Both the position numbers and the translations under genes were made by a program. A stretch of 64,000 nt of DNA from Zea mays (lineage: Eukaryota; Streptophyta; Magnoliopsida; Poales; Poaceae), in contig NC_050100.1 in assembly GCF_902167145.1 (NCBI RefSeq), forward strand, positions 188,349,439 through 188,413,438, given 5' to 3'. Under the pieces are notes generated by a model. That model worked only from the letters and a program-made list of their open reading frames with translations, did no database searches and had not been told where the DNA came from. Positions 31,175 to 43,901 of the stretch are shown piece by piece; within the stretch, counting starts at the first letter, position 1; the number at the start of each line of letters is the position of its first letter.

Positions 31175-33154
31175 AAATGTTGACTGTAGGACGAAACCTA
31201 GATAGAACTGGACAACCCTTATCTACTTACCTTACTCTAATTCTTTCCATACTTTCCTTGATCTTGTCTCACCTTCTACTGTTCTACTCTGATTAACCTT
31301 ACCTTTGCTACACTGATTCTTTTGTAAACTTATCTTGATCTTTTCCCATCCATTTCTGCTTTACTCTGATTATTCTTATCATTTCCTTCTAAAGTCAAAT
31401 GGGGATTTCACACTTTGAAATCATGTGCCTAAAGTGACCTTTAGGAATAGGAGACCTACTCTTAGGAACAAAAAAAAACTATTTTTATAGGTATCTATAC
31501 GCTTGAGTGTTTGTTCTTATGATACTTGTTTGATTTGGATCTTTGATTGAGTGTGATTAGTTGTGGAGTAATGTCCACAATTACATCTGCATATACGTAT
31601 AGGCATAAATAGAATTCATAAGATAACTAAACAAATCCTCAACTAAAAGGTATCTATTTCATAGAAGTCCCTCTTATCTTAAAAGACACTCTCTTATCTT
31701 AATAGATCCATCTTATCTTACAAGATTCTCTCTTATCTTAATAGATTCATCTTATCTTAAAAGATACTCTCTTGCCTTAATAAATTCATCTTATCTTGAA
31801 AAGATTTTGTCGTCCTAATAGATCTAATTTACCTCAAAAGATTCTACCTTATCCATATGGATTCATCTTGCCCGAATTAGTATATTTATTCCACTCTAGA
31901 ATAACAACTATGAGCTGATCCAAAATTTATTTAGATCTTATCTAGTTTAAGATAGTCATATCAATATATACTAGATCTTATCTAGATTAATCTGGTCATA
32001 CCTAGACCCCCCTTTCGACCTAATCTAATCCAAAATTAATTAGGTCTTATTTCGTCAAATCTAGTTATGCTAAACTAATCTAGTTTCCATCTAATCTGAA
32101 CTAACCCAATGTGACCCACTCAAACAGATTAGTTAATACTTGTAACATGGATTAGACCCTATCCACCTGTTCTAACGTGATTCACTCAGCACTAAATTAA
32201 GAGTAATCGACCAACTCGGCCTTATGCAACTACCTTAACCATCCGATGGTTGCATAACTCCTCTGTTTTAATTTAAACAGAAAATTCTGATCTACCTCAA
32301 GTATTAACTAAACCATATTTCTATGAATAAGTTTTAAACCTAATTTGGTGTCTTAAACCAACTCGTTCGTGAAACCACGACCTCGTCTATGTTATAAGTT
32401 GCCCAACCCATTTATCTTACAAAAAAAAACTTGGTTCAATCTACCTACCCCATGTACCCACACCTATCTCAACTATGTCCCTAGTATGGTAACACCAATA
32501 CCTATTATCCTTGATGATAACACCAAACTTGACCGATATAACAGGTTACATAACTTATCCAACCAATCTATAGAAGCCAAACAACAAGACATACTCTACT
32601 TAAACCTATTTAACTCATAACCACCTATTAACCTATTTTGTATACCTAAGAATCTACCTTCACTACATGTCCCAAATTCGGATAACAACTTCAAGGACGA
32701 AGATTGAAGATGATCGACCTCATCAAATCAAGGAAGGATAAGATTCAAGCCAGATCTTCAAAGGAATCAAGATCCACGATCTTGGATGGACTATTTCCTT
32801 ACCCTATCTTTTCTTGCCCAAACCTATCTATGCTTTAAAGGCATCTTCTATCCTACATAATAAAGTGGACATACATATATACACCCATGCTTTCCTAACC
32901 ACCAGCTCCACCAAGCTACACAAACATATATATATCCGTTACTACTATTTGTAAGATCTAGATGTTACTTTAGTTAGTAAATGGCACGATACTATTTTAG
33001 GAGGAATATTAAGGTCTAGTTGACCATATGTGTTGTTAACAAGTTATGCATCATGCTGAGATTTTTGTTCATGCACATGTGTTGAGACAATATGAGTATA
33101 CACCCTTTCCTTACAAATCTCGAGGACGAGATTATTTTTAAGGGGGGTAGGATT
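31175..33154. other. Non-coding interior of the chromovirus-derived element
   Basis: About 2.0 kb, AT-rich and free of any retroelement domain on both strands. The longest + frame (32369-32620) shows no family resemblance. The last 60 bases carry CTCGAGGACGAGATTATT and AAGGGGGGTAGG, the polypurine region. Confidence 0.8.
31668..31850. repeat. Degenerate short tandem repeat (CTTATCTTAAnAGA type)
   Basis: Variants of CTCTTATCTTAATAGAT and CATCTTATCTTAAAAGAT alternate about every 28-31 bases. TCTTATCTAG-like units continue more loosely to about 32060. Confidence 0.65.
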
Positions 33155-36100
33155 TGTAATACTCAAAATTCTAAATAAAGAATATAGAGAGATCTTCTCA
33201 TTTTATGTGCCTCATTTGCATCATAAAAAGAGCATACACAAAAATTTAGAGTTTAATTCAAACAAATGACAAAAAAATGCATCATGTTGGAGTTTATATG
33301 TTTGTGCATTAAATAAAATAATAATGTTAATGGTAATAAGATAATAATTGCCAGAAGTTGAATTAAGCCCTAAATTAAACCTAGGGTTTTTGAAAAGGAG
33401 AAGAAGAGAAATGATATATATATATAAAATATAAATAATATAATTATATCTCTAAAAACTTGTATTTTAACTTCACCATATGATTTGGGAATAAATTTGT
33501 CCTAAGGTTGATTCGAAATTTGAATTCAAATTGGAGTTGAAAATAGAGAGGAAAAGGAATAGAAAATAAAAAGAATAAAACAAAACCAGCCTCATGGGCC
33601 GCCATACCTCCATTTCGGCCCGCTCCAACTTCCCATCCGCGCAGCCCAACTTGCCACAGCACCGTGCGCCGACACCTGGGTCCCGGCTGTCAGTCGCTGG
33701 CTTCCGCGCGTTCGATGCCCACTGCCGCGCGGGGCCCACTGGTCAGCTACTCCTCTCGCGCCCACCGATTTTTCTGCCGCTGGCGCGTGGGTCCCTTTGG
33801 TCTGCTGCGTGCCCACCTCCCCTTCTTTCGCCGCTTGACTCGGACGAGCTCTGCCATGGCGCAAATGGTGGAGTTCGTTGGTGTGGGCCGCGAACGGACT
33901 TCGGGCGGGCCATAAGAAGACCAGAGCCGGATTCTTATCCTCCTCTTTGCTTCATCCACGCGTGAACAACTCTAACCAAACCGAGCTCAGCCTTAGCCGT
34001 AGGGACCGAGCGAACGAAATCCGCTGCCGACGAACGCGTGAATCGCAGGAGCTCAGGCATCCGAGAGGTATTCCAGAGCTGCGTCGGGGTTCCTGGGTGC
34101 TTCGTCAGCCCGCAATTCCACTGTCGGTGCCTCAGGGCGCGTGCAATTGCTCGCCGGTGTTGGTGGGCAGTGGCGGAGCACCGGGCGTCGTGGACATCCA
34201 GGCTATCTCCGCGTTATCAGGTACGGAACCGACTTTCGCATTCACCTAGGCGCGTAGATCATATTCGTGGGCGCAATCGGCCGGTGGTGACCGGAGACCG
34301 TGTGAATCCCTCGCCGGAGTTGGCAATCCGCGCCGCGCCGTGGTTAGCCTCTGCGGCCCCTCCATTCTTGATAAGTGACCCACGAGTACTTTCACTTTTC
34401 ACTGGGCATCGCGTAGGGCTAGAATCGTCTGGTTTAGACCGGTAGGATGCATGATCGTCGTGGCCGGCCATGGCGCCGTCGTGTTGCCTGGCAGCGCCGT
34501 CGGTCGGAGTCTGGTGAAGGGGAGCGGTATCGCGGTGGCCGTTGATCAAGGGATGAATGGCACAGATTAGATCTCGTATACCCTTTCGGCTAGGAAAGAG
34601 CTGGGCCGTAGATCTGTTGATGAGTGCTCGGGATCGTGTGTCGACGTGGCTGCTTCTGGGAGCGTCGGATCAGGATCCGACGATTGCGGGGGTGATATCA
34701 AGTCATAAAACCACGGATCTAATCCTGGCGGCTGAATTCCGATCGGGGGGCTTCGATTGGAAGATACCCCTTCGCGGGTCAACTTTACTAAAGAGACCCT
34801 ATAGTTTTAAGTATTCAACCCGTCGTCCTCTCCACTGTTTCCTGAGTCTGGGGATTTTTACCCCGGAGCCCCTGAGCTTTCTGAAATTCGTGCGCCCAGT
34901 CCAGAGATCATGAAAATCAAATAAATAAATTCAGAAATAGATTTTTAATATAAAAACAATTCCTAGAACTTATTTAATCCATAGAAAATTCATTTTTAGT
35001 CCAAATCACTCCATTCCAGTTTCTAAAATTTGGTAATAATGTTCTCTATCATATAATGGCTCTGTTTTGGCATGAAAACAGTAAGAAAAATTATTTATCA
35101 TTTAATCCTATTTTAATCACATTAAACCTTAGGAAATTCATAACTTGAAATCTATAACTCCAAATTTAGTGATTCCAGTTCCTATGATTTCATTTTAATG
35201 TGTAGATTTTTACTGTATATTTTATTCATCTGTTTGGTGTGATGTTGATTTTGGCTATACTATGTATGTATTGTGTTGATGCGAGTAGACGAGCAAGCCA
35301 CTGTGGAAACTGAGGTTCAACAAGTAGAAGTAGCTTAGCAGGAGCTCATTGAAGGCAAGTTGTGCCCTTGATCACTTACTTTTCCCAGCCATGTTCTTAT
35401 TAATTTTAATGATCTGCATAGGTTAATTTTGATGGGAGCCTTTATGTTACCCCAGTTTTGATTACCTCTATACCTTGTTCACCCCTAAAATATTTTTGGG
35501 TAGTACTTGCTATTGCTTTATGTGGATTGGGTATGGAGATACACTAATCATGATTATTCTGTTATTATCTTGTTATTATTACTGTTCATGTTAAGATCAT
35601 TAAATTAATGGGAACATGGAGCGACCACCCGGGAAAACAGTGCTACCACAAGGGTTTAATGGGACGCCCTTGGCTGATTAACTAGGAAAGCTAGTGGAGG
35701 GCTACCTTACCCGAAAGGGGAAAGGGCAGTAGGGGAGTGGTCAGTGTAGGGAGGTCCTTGTTTGATTTTGCTGCGATGGCGGTCAGGCAAGAACCCTGCA
35801 CTGGAGCTTCCTATAAACTGTAGCGGGTAGTCTGAAGCTAGTGGAACTTTGTAAAGGCCTCGTAGTGTTACCCTGCCTCGCTTCCTTGGTAGAGGTGTAT
35901 GGGATTCATGACCCCTTGGCAGATGGGTAACACGGCTTGTGGGTAAAGATGCGCAACCTCTGCAGAGTGTAAAACTAGTATACTAGCCGTGCTCACGGTC
36001 ATGAGCGGCTCAGACCCTCACATGATTAACTATGGAACTTAAATTTAATTTGACATTTGCATCGCATTTGGGATTACTTTACTATTACTGTTCTTTATTA

Positions 36101-36582
36101 TTATTAAGGTTTGGTATTTACTTACACTTAGTAATTGCTAATAAAATTTTGACCAACTTATAAAAGCAATGCTCAGCCTCAGCCTTTACTTCATTGATTA
36201 GCCTTACACTACATGAACTCCCACCTTTGGTGAGTTCATGCCACATTATTCCCCACGACTTGTTGAGCTATGAACGTATGTGAGCTCACTCTTGCTGTCT
36301 CACACCCCCCCCCCCCCACAGGAGAAGAACAGGTGGTTCAGGAGGAACCACAAAGCGAGGAGTTCGAATTGATCTAGGTGGCGTTTCTCAGTCGACATTG
36401 GCGCCGACGATCCTTAGTTCGTTTTATATTTATCTTTTATTTTGTAATAAGTCTTCCGCTATGTAATAAATACTCTGATGATTTATGACATTTATCTCTA
36501 TACACTCTGTTATTATATATGTTGTCTTCTTGGCGCATGTATGAGATGCACCCGGCTTTGTTCCTTAAATCCGGGTGTTACA
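33155..36582 (+). repeat. 3' LTR of the chromovirus-derived element (3428 bp)
   Basis: Near-identical to 27736-31158, with the same start and end. Visible differences include an extra A near 33553, a TAG in the micro-ORF (about 35334) and a longer C-run before 36320. Confidence 0.93.
35279..36377 (+). pseudogene. 3' LTR copy of the two-exon micro-ORF, with stop
   Basis: Same exon borders as 29858-30953 (GC donor, long C-run acceptor ending at 36321), but GAG has become TAG near 35334. Exon 2 has one substitution (FDLI to FELI). This shows how few changes separate the two LTRs and that the frame is not kept in both. Confidence 0.35.
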
Positions 36583-36587
36583 TATTT

Positions 36588-39500
36588 GGATTCCAAAGGC
36601 CATTGTAACTAACCTTGTAGGACCCAACAAGAGTTGGGTACCTAAAACCCAAGCGTAAATTTTCTTGCAGGTTTATGCATCCGGGGGCTCAAGCTGGATT
36701 ATCGACAGCGGATGCACAAACCACATGACGGGGGAGAAGAAGATGTTCACCTCCTACGTCAAGAACAAGGATTCCCAGGATACGATCATCTTTAGAGATG
36801 GGAACCAAGGCAAGGTCAAAGGCTTGGGCAAGATAGCCATCACCAATGAGCACTCCATTTCAAACGTATTTCTAGTAGAGTCGCTTGGTTACAGCCTCCT
36901 GTCTGTAAGTCAATTGTGCCACATGGGCTACAATTGTTTGTTTACAAATGTTGATGTTTCTGTCTTTAGAAGGAGTGATGGTTCATTAGCATTTAAGGGT
37001 GTATTAGATGGCAAACTCTACTTAGTTGATTTTTCAAAAGAGGAGGCCGATCTAGATGCATGCTTAATAGCTAAGACTAGTATGGGCTGGCTATGGCATC
37101 ATCGTCTAGCACATGTTGGGATGAAGAACCTTTATAAACTTCTAAAGGGAGAACATGTGTTAGGACTAACCAATGTATGCTTCGAAAAAGATAGACCTTG
37201 TGCAGCTTGTCAGGCAGGGAAACAGGTGGGAAGCACTCATCACAGCAAGAATGTGATGACAACGTCAAGACCACTGGAGCTTCTTCACATGGACCTCTTC
37301 GGACCCGTCGCCTACCTTGGCATCAAGGGAAGTAAGTATGGTCTTATAATTGTAGATGACTTTTCCCGCTTCACTTGGGTGTTCTTTTTGCAGGATAAAT
37401 CAGAAACCCAAGGGACCCTAAAGCGCTTTCTAAGGAGGGATCAAAACAAATTTGAGCTCAAGGTGAAAAAGATAAGGAGCGACAACGGGTCCGAGTTCAA
37501 GAACTTACAAGTTGAGGAGTATCTTGAGGAGGAAGGTGTCAAGCATGAGTTCTCCGCTCCCTACACACCACAACAAAATGGTGTGGTAGAGAGGAAGAAC
37601 ATGACGCTTATCGACATGGCGAGGACGATGCTTGGAGAGTTCAAGACGCCCGAGCGGTTTTGGTTGGAAGCTGTGAACACAGCTTGCCACACCATAAACC
37701 GGCTCTATCTGCATCGTCTTCTCAAGAAGACCTCCTACGAACTCCTTACCGGTAACAAACCCAATGTCTCTTACTTTCGTGTATTTGGGAGCAAATGCTA
37801 CATTTTGGTGAAGAAAGGTAGACATTCCAAATTTGCTCCCAAAGCTGTAGAAGGGTTTTTACTAGGGTATGACTCAAATACAAAGGCGTATAGAGTCTTC
37901 AACAAATCATCGGGTTTGGTTGAAGTCTCTAGCGACGTTGTATTTGATGAGACTAATGGTTCTCCAAGAGAGCAAGTTGATCTTGCTGACATAGATGAAG
38001 ATGATGTTCCAACAGCCGCAATACGCACCATGGCGATTGGAGATGTGCGACCACAGGAATAACAAAAGCAAGATCAACCTTCTTCCTCAACAATGGTGCA
38101 TCCCCCTACTCAAGATGATGGATAGGCTCCTCAAGAAGAGGCGTGTGATCAAGGGGGAGCACAAGGAGAACAAGCTTTGGAGGAAGAAGCATCACTGGTC
38201 CCTCCAACTCAAGTCCGAGCGATGATTCAAAGAAATCACCCCATCGATCAAATTCTGGGTGATATAAGCAAGGGAGTAACAACTCGCTCACGTTTAGCTA
38301 ACTTTTGTGAGCATTACTCGTTTGTCTCTTCTATTGAGCCTTTCAGGGTAGAAGAGGCCTTGCAAGATCCGGACTGGGTGTTGGCCATGCAGGAAGGCTC
38401 AACAACTTCAAGAGGAACGAAGTTTGGAGCCTGGTGCCACGTCCAAAGCAAAATGTTTTGGGAACCAAGTGGGTGTTCCGCAACAAGCAAGACGAGCACG
38501 GGGTGGTGACAAGAAACAAGGCTCGACTTGTGGCAAAAGGTTATGCCCAAGTCGCAGGTTTGGATTTCGAGGAGACTTTTGCTCCTGTGGCTAGGCTAGA
38601 ATCTATTAGAATATTATTAGCCTATGCCGCTCACCACTCTTTCAGGTTATTTCAAATGGATGTGAAGAGCGCTTTCCTCAATGGGCCAATAAAGGAGGAG
38701 GTGTACGTGGAACAACCCCTGGCTTTGAGGATGACAGGTACCCCGACCATGTGTTTAAGCTCTCTAAGGCGCTCTATGGACTTAAGCAAGCCCCAAGAGC
38801 ATGGTATGAATGCCTTAGAGATTTCTTAATTGCTAATGCTTTCAAGGTTGGGAAAGTCGATCCCACTCTTTTCACTAAGACTTGTGATGGTGATCTTTTT
38901 GTGTGCCAAATTTATATCGATGACATAATATTTGGTTCTACTAACCAAAAGTCTTGTGAGGAGTTTAGCAGGGTGATGACTCAAAAGTTTGAGATGTCAA
39001 TGATGGGCCAGTTGAACTACTTCCTTGGGTTCCAAGTGAAGCAACTCAAGGACGACACCTTCATCTCCCAAACAAAGTACACTCAAGATCTTTTCAAGCG
39101 GTTTGGGATGAAGGACGCCAAGCCCGCAAAGACACCTATGGGAACCGACGGACATGTCGACCTCAACAAAGGAGGTAAGTCCATTGATCAAAAGGCATAC
39201 CGGTCTATGATAGGGTCATTACTGTATTTATGTGCTAGTAGACCGGATAGTATGCTTAGCGTATGCATGTGTGCTAGATATCAATCCGACCCAAGGGAAT
39301 GTCACCTTGTGGCCGTTAAGTGGATTCTTAGATATTTAGTTTCTACGCCTTGCTTCAGGATCTGGTATCCAAAGGGGTCAACCTTTGACTTATTAATTGG
39401 ATATTCAGACTCTGATTATGTTGGATGCAAGGTTAATAGGAAGAGTACATCAGGGACGTGCTAATTCCTAGGAAGGTCCCTGGTGTCTTGGAGTTCAAAG

Positions 39501-39868
39501 AAACAAACTTCTGTTGCCCTATCCACCGCTGAGGCTGAGTATGTTGCCGCAAGACAGTGTTGCGCGCAACTACTTTGGATGAGGCAAACCCTCCGGGACT
39601 TTGGCTACAATCTGAGCAAAGTGCCACTCCTACGTGACAATGAGACAATGAGAGTGCAATCCGCATGACGGATAATCCTGTTGAACACAGCCGCACTAAG
39701 CACATAGACATCCGGCATCACTTTCTGAGAGACCACCAGCAAAAGGGAGATATCGAGGTTTTCCATATTAGCACCGAGAACCAGCTAGCCGATATCTTAC
39801 CAAGCCTTTAGATGAGAAAACCTTTTGCAGGTTGCGTAGTGAGCTAAATGTCTTAGATTCGCGTAACT
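36588..39868 (+). pseudogene. pol: Copia C pol: protease, integrase, RT, RNase H (disrupted)
   Basis: Gag ends with TAA at 36656. The same frame then continues through the aspartic protease (SWIIDSGCTNHM near 36690), zinc finger (HHRLAHVG...CAAC), integrase (LLHMDLFGP, SDNGSEF, VVERKN), RT and RNase H. It is broken by TAA at 38060, TAG at 38124, one-base losses near 38394 and 38726, TAA at 39462, an 8-base duplication (ACAATGAG) near 39645 and another loss near 39797. RT has YIDD (about 38915) rather than the YVDD of copia A. Coding order and length match copia A, which lacks the protease part. Confidence 0.92.
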
Positions 39869-40654
39869 TGGATTGATCTATAGCATACATGTGTTTTATG
39901 CCTTTGATCAAGTTACTTTATGCATTTATGAAATTTGTTGATGGCGCTCAAGTTGTGCAAGGGATCCCCGGACCTCACAAGTGCATGTGTGAATAATGCA
40001 CATATTTAAGGGGGAGAAGTGCTACAACTTGATCCTTTGAGACTAACCTTTGTGTTAAAGTGTACTTGATGTAGTCTCAAAGGTGCATTGAAAGGGAAAG
40101 GTGAACTTGGACCATGCAAAGACTTCCACTGCACTCCGGTATTAGTGTACTCACCTCCAAGTTCATTCTTATGCTCTTATTGCCTTTTTGCTCTTAATTG
40201 ACAATTTTGGTGAGGCAATGGGGTTAAAGGGCCAAAAATGATCCCGTTTTGGTGCTTGATGCCAAAGGGGGAGAAATTAAGGCCAAAGCAAATGAATCAG
40301 CTACCACTTGAGAATTTTGTAAATAGTAGAGTTAGGATTTTCGATTCGACCAAAATACTCTTATTGCAAAATTTGCCTCTTGTGGGGGAGAATTTTCGAT
40401 TATGACAAAGGGGGAGTTTTTGGTACTTGATCAATTTTTCGATTGGAATATCTCTCTTTATGCCTAAACAAGTGTGTTTGAATTAGAGATAGGAAAATGA
40501 ATTTGATTTGCAAAAACAAACCAAGTGGTGGCAAAGAATGATCCAAATATGCAAAATTAGAGTCAAAAACAATTTGGTCTTCAATTTGAATCGATGTTGC
40601 ATGTTTTGCATTGCTTTTTTATGTGTTGGCATAAATCACCAAAAAGGGGGAGAT
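39869..40654 (+). other. Copia C post-pol spacer with multiple polypurine tracts
   Basis: Parallel to 6307-7068. Purine runs lie near 40010 (TTAAGGGGGAGAAG), 40265, 40385, 40408 and 40645-40653 (AAAAAGGGGGAGA) next to the LTR. No coding signal. Confidence 0.7.
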
Positions 40655-41903
40655 TGAAAGGGAAATGTGCCCTTGGGCCATTTCTATAATGTTTTGGTGA
40701 TTAAGTGTCCAACACATAGTGAGTGAAATATAATGTGCCAAACAAGCAAGAAGTGCAAATCATGTAACAAGGTACGTTTCTAGACTTAGTACATTGTTTT
40801 GAGTACTAACATATTTTGTCTAAGTGCTAGAAACAGAGAAAAGAAAAGAAGAAAAGAATTGCAAGTGACTTGGCTGTGTACAGCCGAAGTCCAGCTCAGT
40901 CTGGCACACCGGACTGTCCGGTGGTGCACCGCACAGTGTCTGGTGCGCCAGGCTGGCTTCCGGTGAACAGGCCACTCTCGGAAAAAATCGGCGGCGTACG
41001 ACTATAATTCACCGGACTGTCCAGTGGTGCACCGGACTGTTCGGAGAGCCAACGGTCGCCAGCGCAATGGTCGGACGCGCAATCCGCGGGCGACGCGTGG
41101 CTCGCGCCAACGGTCGGCAGGGGGCACCGGACTGTCCGGTGCGCCAACTGCCACGAATCTGCAACGGTCGTCTACACCAAAATAGGAAGGGGATCCACAC
41201 CGGATCGTCTACAGTGACTGTCGGTGGCACACCGGACTGTCCGGTGCGCCAACCGACAGAAGGCAAGGATAGCCTTCCTTGTTGGCCTCCAATGGCTCCT
41301 AGCTGCCTTGGGGCTATAAAAGCGACCCCTAGGTGCATGGAGGAGACACCCAAGCATTCACTAAGCATTCTAAGTCTCCCACACTCCGTCTCCGCGCACT
41401 TGATCGATTGTGTTAGTGATTTGAGCTCCGTTCTAGTTGTGAACTCTTTGTGCTTCATTTTGAGCTCAAGTCTTGGCTTGTGTGCGTGTGTGTGCTGCGG
41501 ATTTGTGTGTGTTGCTCCCCAACCTTACTCTTGTGATTTCATTGTGATCTTTGTTGCAAGGGCGAGAGACTCCAACTTGTGGAGATTACTCGCAAATGGG
41601 AGAAAGAGATAAGGAAGAAAAGTCGTGGTATTCAAGTTGATCATTGGATCACTTGAAAGGGGTTGAGTGCAACCCTCGTCCATTGGGACGCCACAATGTG
41701 GAAGTAGGCAAGTGTTACTTGGCCGAACCACGGGATAAAATTGTGTGTCTCTTGTGATTGTTCCTTCTTTGATTGTCTGTGTTCGCAAGAGCTCATCTTA
41801 TTGACTTGATTAACCCGCACTAATATTTTTATAATCAAGGTTGTTGGAATTTAGTGTTGAATTCTACAGGATCACCTATTCACCCCCCCTCTAGGTGCTC
41901 TCA
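40655..41903 (+). repeat. 3' LTR of copia C (1249 bp)
   Basis: Starts TGAAAGGGAAATGTGCCC, ends GGTGCTCTCA and is followed by GAAGT. It preserves the uninterrupted site (near 40862) that the Grande-like element hit in the 5' LTR. TATA box at 41315. Confidence 0.93.
41315..41320 (+). promoter_or_regulatory. TATA box in copia C 3' LTR
   Basis: TATAAA at the conserved position after GCCTTGGGGC. Reading outward, this LTR could drive transcription into the Helitron gene fragments at 41904 onward. Confidence 0.55.
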
Positions 41904-43189
41904 GAAGTAACCCTAAACGGAACAAGCAAGGGAAGCTTAGATCTATCCTGGACTTGACTTGTTTCTTAGGTTGTTGTTTCCTTTCCGAAAACTGTGAGCT
42001 AAAAAAGAACAACAATCAACGGGCCGAGTAAGTGAATATTCATCTTTAATTGATTAAGGATTACCCTTTCTCTTTAATGTTTGTAAGATTTTTTATATAC
42101 CATTTCAAATGATTGAATTTAAACATATTAGAAGTTGTTAAAATAACTAGGTTAAATCAAATGAATATCGAAAGGTATATGGTAACTGAAACTATGTTGT
42201 AAAAGAAAAAGAACATGTACTTACAATCACAATGAATTCATATATGTCAAATTGGAAATTGACACTTTTGACTCACTGTTATGACCATGTTACTATATAC
42301 AATGAAGACAAATTATCGCTTATGTATGGACCAAGTATGAAGAAAATATGAATGTGGTTAATATATTTCTAAATCAAATATGGCATCGTCTAATCTACTC
42401 AGAACAATTGGTTAGCACAATATCCTTGTCTCGTCGTCTTGTTCGTTCACTATTTCTCTTTGATTAGGACTATACTTGGTTGATTTGGATCTTCAGTTGC
42501 AAATATACTGGAAAGCCAAATGAAGTTTCAAAGTGGAGGCATGCCTTCAACTGACCATCTGTTGATCTGCATGTGGCGAAGTGCATTGGAAAACATATTT
42601 CCAATCTCACAACATGAAAATTGAAATCAAAATGAGTGCAGTCTAATTGCCTTCTAAAGTGTGGCAAATATATTGAGTGTTTCCACTTATTTCATTGATG
42701 TATTCAACTAGCAAGGCAAAGGTAATTTGGCGAGAGGTTCTTTGGTCAAGGTAATTTCTGTTCATTTATTTTCAATATACTTGTAAATTCAAGATTTAGT
42801 TAACTGGAATGTTGGCTTGTCTTTCAGCCTTATTAAAAAAACAAAATCCTTCAGTCTTATTACTTGCCAAGTTTACAATGGGATCTGGAGGAGAATGTAT
42901 GTTCCTTTTTTGGTGTTATATACTTACGAGAAAGACCTGTTAAGGATATGGTCTAATTGAAAGAGTCTATTTCTTGTTATAGGAGTGTTGAAACAGGAGT
43001 GCGCTTATGCCATATCTTTGCCTGCAAAACTACTACATTTTTTCTCTGGTTGTGAATGCAATGAAATTTGAACTTTGCATCAACTTCATGAGATAATGAT
43101 CCAGTGGACGTGCCAATGACAAGGTCATAGAAGAAGCTATGTTGAGGAAGCTGAGTGATTGAAGGATTTCATTTTCCGTACTATCATGT
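41904..43189. other. Helitron interior right of copia C, no gene recognised
   Basis: Starts with the right GAAGT duplication. A roughly 40-codon open stretch crosses the copia junction (VTLNGTSKGKLRSIL), but I cannot place it. The rest is AT-rich with no domain seen. Confidence 0.5.
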
Positions 43190-43789
43190 TTCAACTTTCA
43201 CTGGCCAGTCATCAAAGAAGTCTGATGTGTTTGGATTTAGGGTTCTGTTAGTCAAGTTGGTCACTGGTCAGAAGGCGTTGTATTTTGGAAGAGTAGCAAA
43301 TCAGAAAGGTAGAGTGCTCGACTGGGTAAGCATGCATCTTGTGTTTACTTATCCAATTTCAGATTTTCTTTAAAACTTATAGATGAACATCGCCTATGTT
43401 TCCTTTATTATATTTTATACCTTGTTTTGCTTTGCCCTTCAATTCAGTCTCTTGATAGTTCTTTGAGAATTGCAAGCTTCTGTCATTGCCATGACCATGT
43501 TTCCAGGTTAAGAAACTTCATCAAGAAAAGCAACTAGGCATGATGGTGGACAAAGGCCTGGGTAGCAACTAGGACAGGGTTGAGTCAGTACCACCTATCT
43601 CACTAGCCTAGAATGTTCGAGGTGATCAGGATGCTGGAAGGAGACAAACTCATAGAGAGATGGGAGGTGTCATAGAACGTGGACACGCCAGAGTTCGTCT
43701 CATCAGAGCTCCTACTTCAAAAGTACATGGATTTTGCAGCAGACGAATGCTCACTTGGTGTAGAAGCCATGGAGCTCTCTGGACCAAGG
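43190..43789 (+). pseudogene. Captured kinase-domain exons of a NIK-type LRR receptor kinase
   Basis: The first exon reads TGQSSKKSDVFGFRVLL and GQKALYFGRVANQKGRVLDW, then a GTAAGC donor at 43326. The second, after CCAG at 43506, gives VKKLHQEKQLGMMVDK, has lost the VELEEMVQVALLC region, and resumes with EVIRMLEGDKLIERWEV, DFAADECSLGVEAMELSGPR. This matches the end of NSP-interacting-kinase-like receptor kinases, whose last residues are typically ELSGPR. In-frame stops (after GLGSN and EVS), a deletion and replaced residues show it is non-functional. Extracellular LRRs and the ATP-binding lobe are absent. Confidence 0.75.
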
Positions 43790-43901
43790 GACCATCTGAT
43801 CGACCGGATCGACCATCGCACAGGTCACATAGGTGTCTTGCCATATCAAGCCTATATTATTGTTGTATTACATTGGACGCATAGGGAAGGGAAAAATCCG
43901 G

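Larger units (their letters stand above)
27736..36582 (+). mobile_element. Non-autonomous chromovirus-derived (Del/Tekay-type) LTR element, long LTRs, non-coding interior
   Basis: Two LTRs of about 3.42 kb (27736-31158, 33155-36582) flank a 2.0 kb interior. The primer site TGGTATCAGAGG (31163) and the end motif CTCGAGGACGAGATTATTTT...AAGGGGGG before the 3' LTR are the pattern of Del/Tekay chromoviruses. No gag, protease, RT or integrase remains, so movement would need proteins from a relative. The LTRs are nearly identical by eye, with a few substitutions and a longer C-run in the second. It inserted into gag-pol of copia C. Confidence 0.9.
9867..41903 (+). mobile_element. Sirevirus-type Ty1/copia element C (Opie/Ji-like), complete but doubly interrupted
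   Basis: 5' LTR (9867-10076 plus 24366-25389), tRNA-Met-type primer site at 25392, gag from 25440, pol to about 39868, polypurine-rich spacer and 3' LTR 40655-41903, all bounded by GAAGT. Without the Grande-like and chromovirus-derived insertions the element is about 8.9 kb, normal for the family. The LTRs differ at many positions (for instance a missing palindrome unit near 24525), so it is clearly older than its Grande-like insert. Frameshifts and stops make it non-autonomous. Confidence 0.92.
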
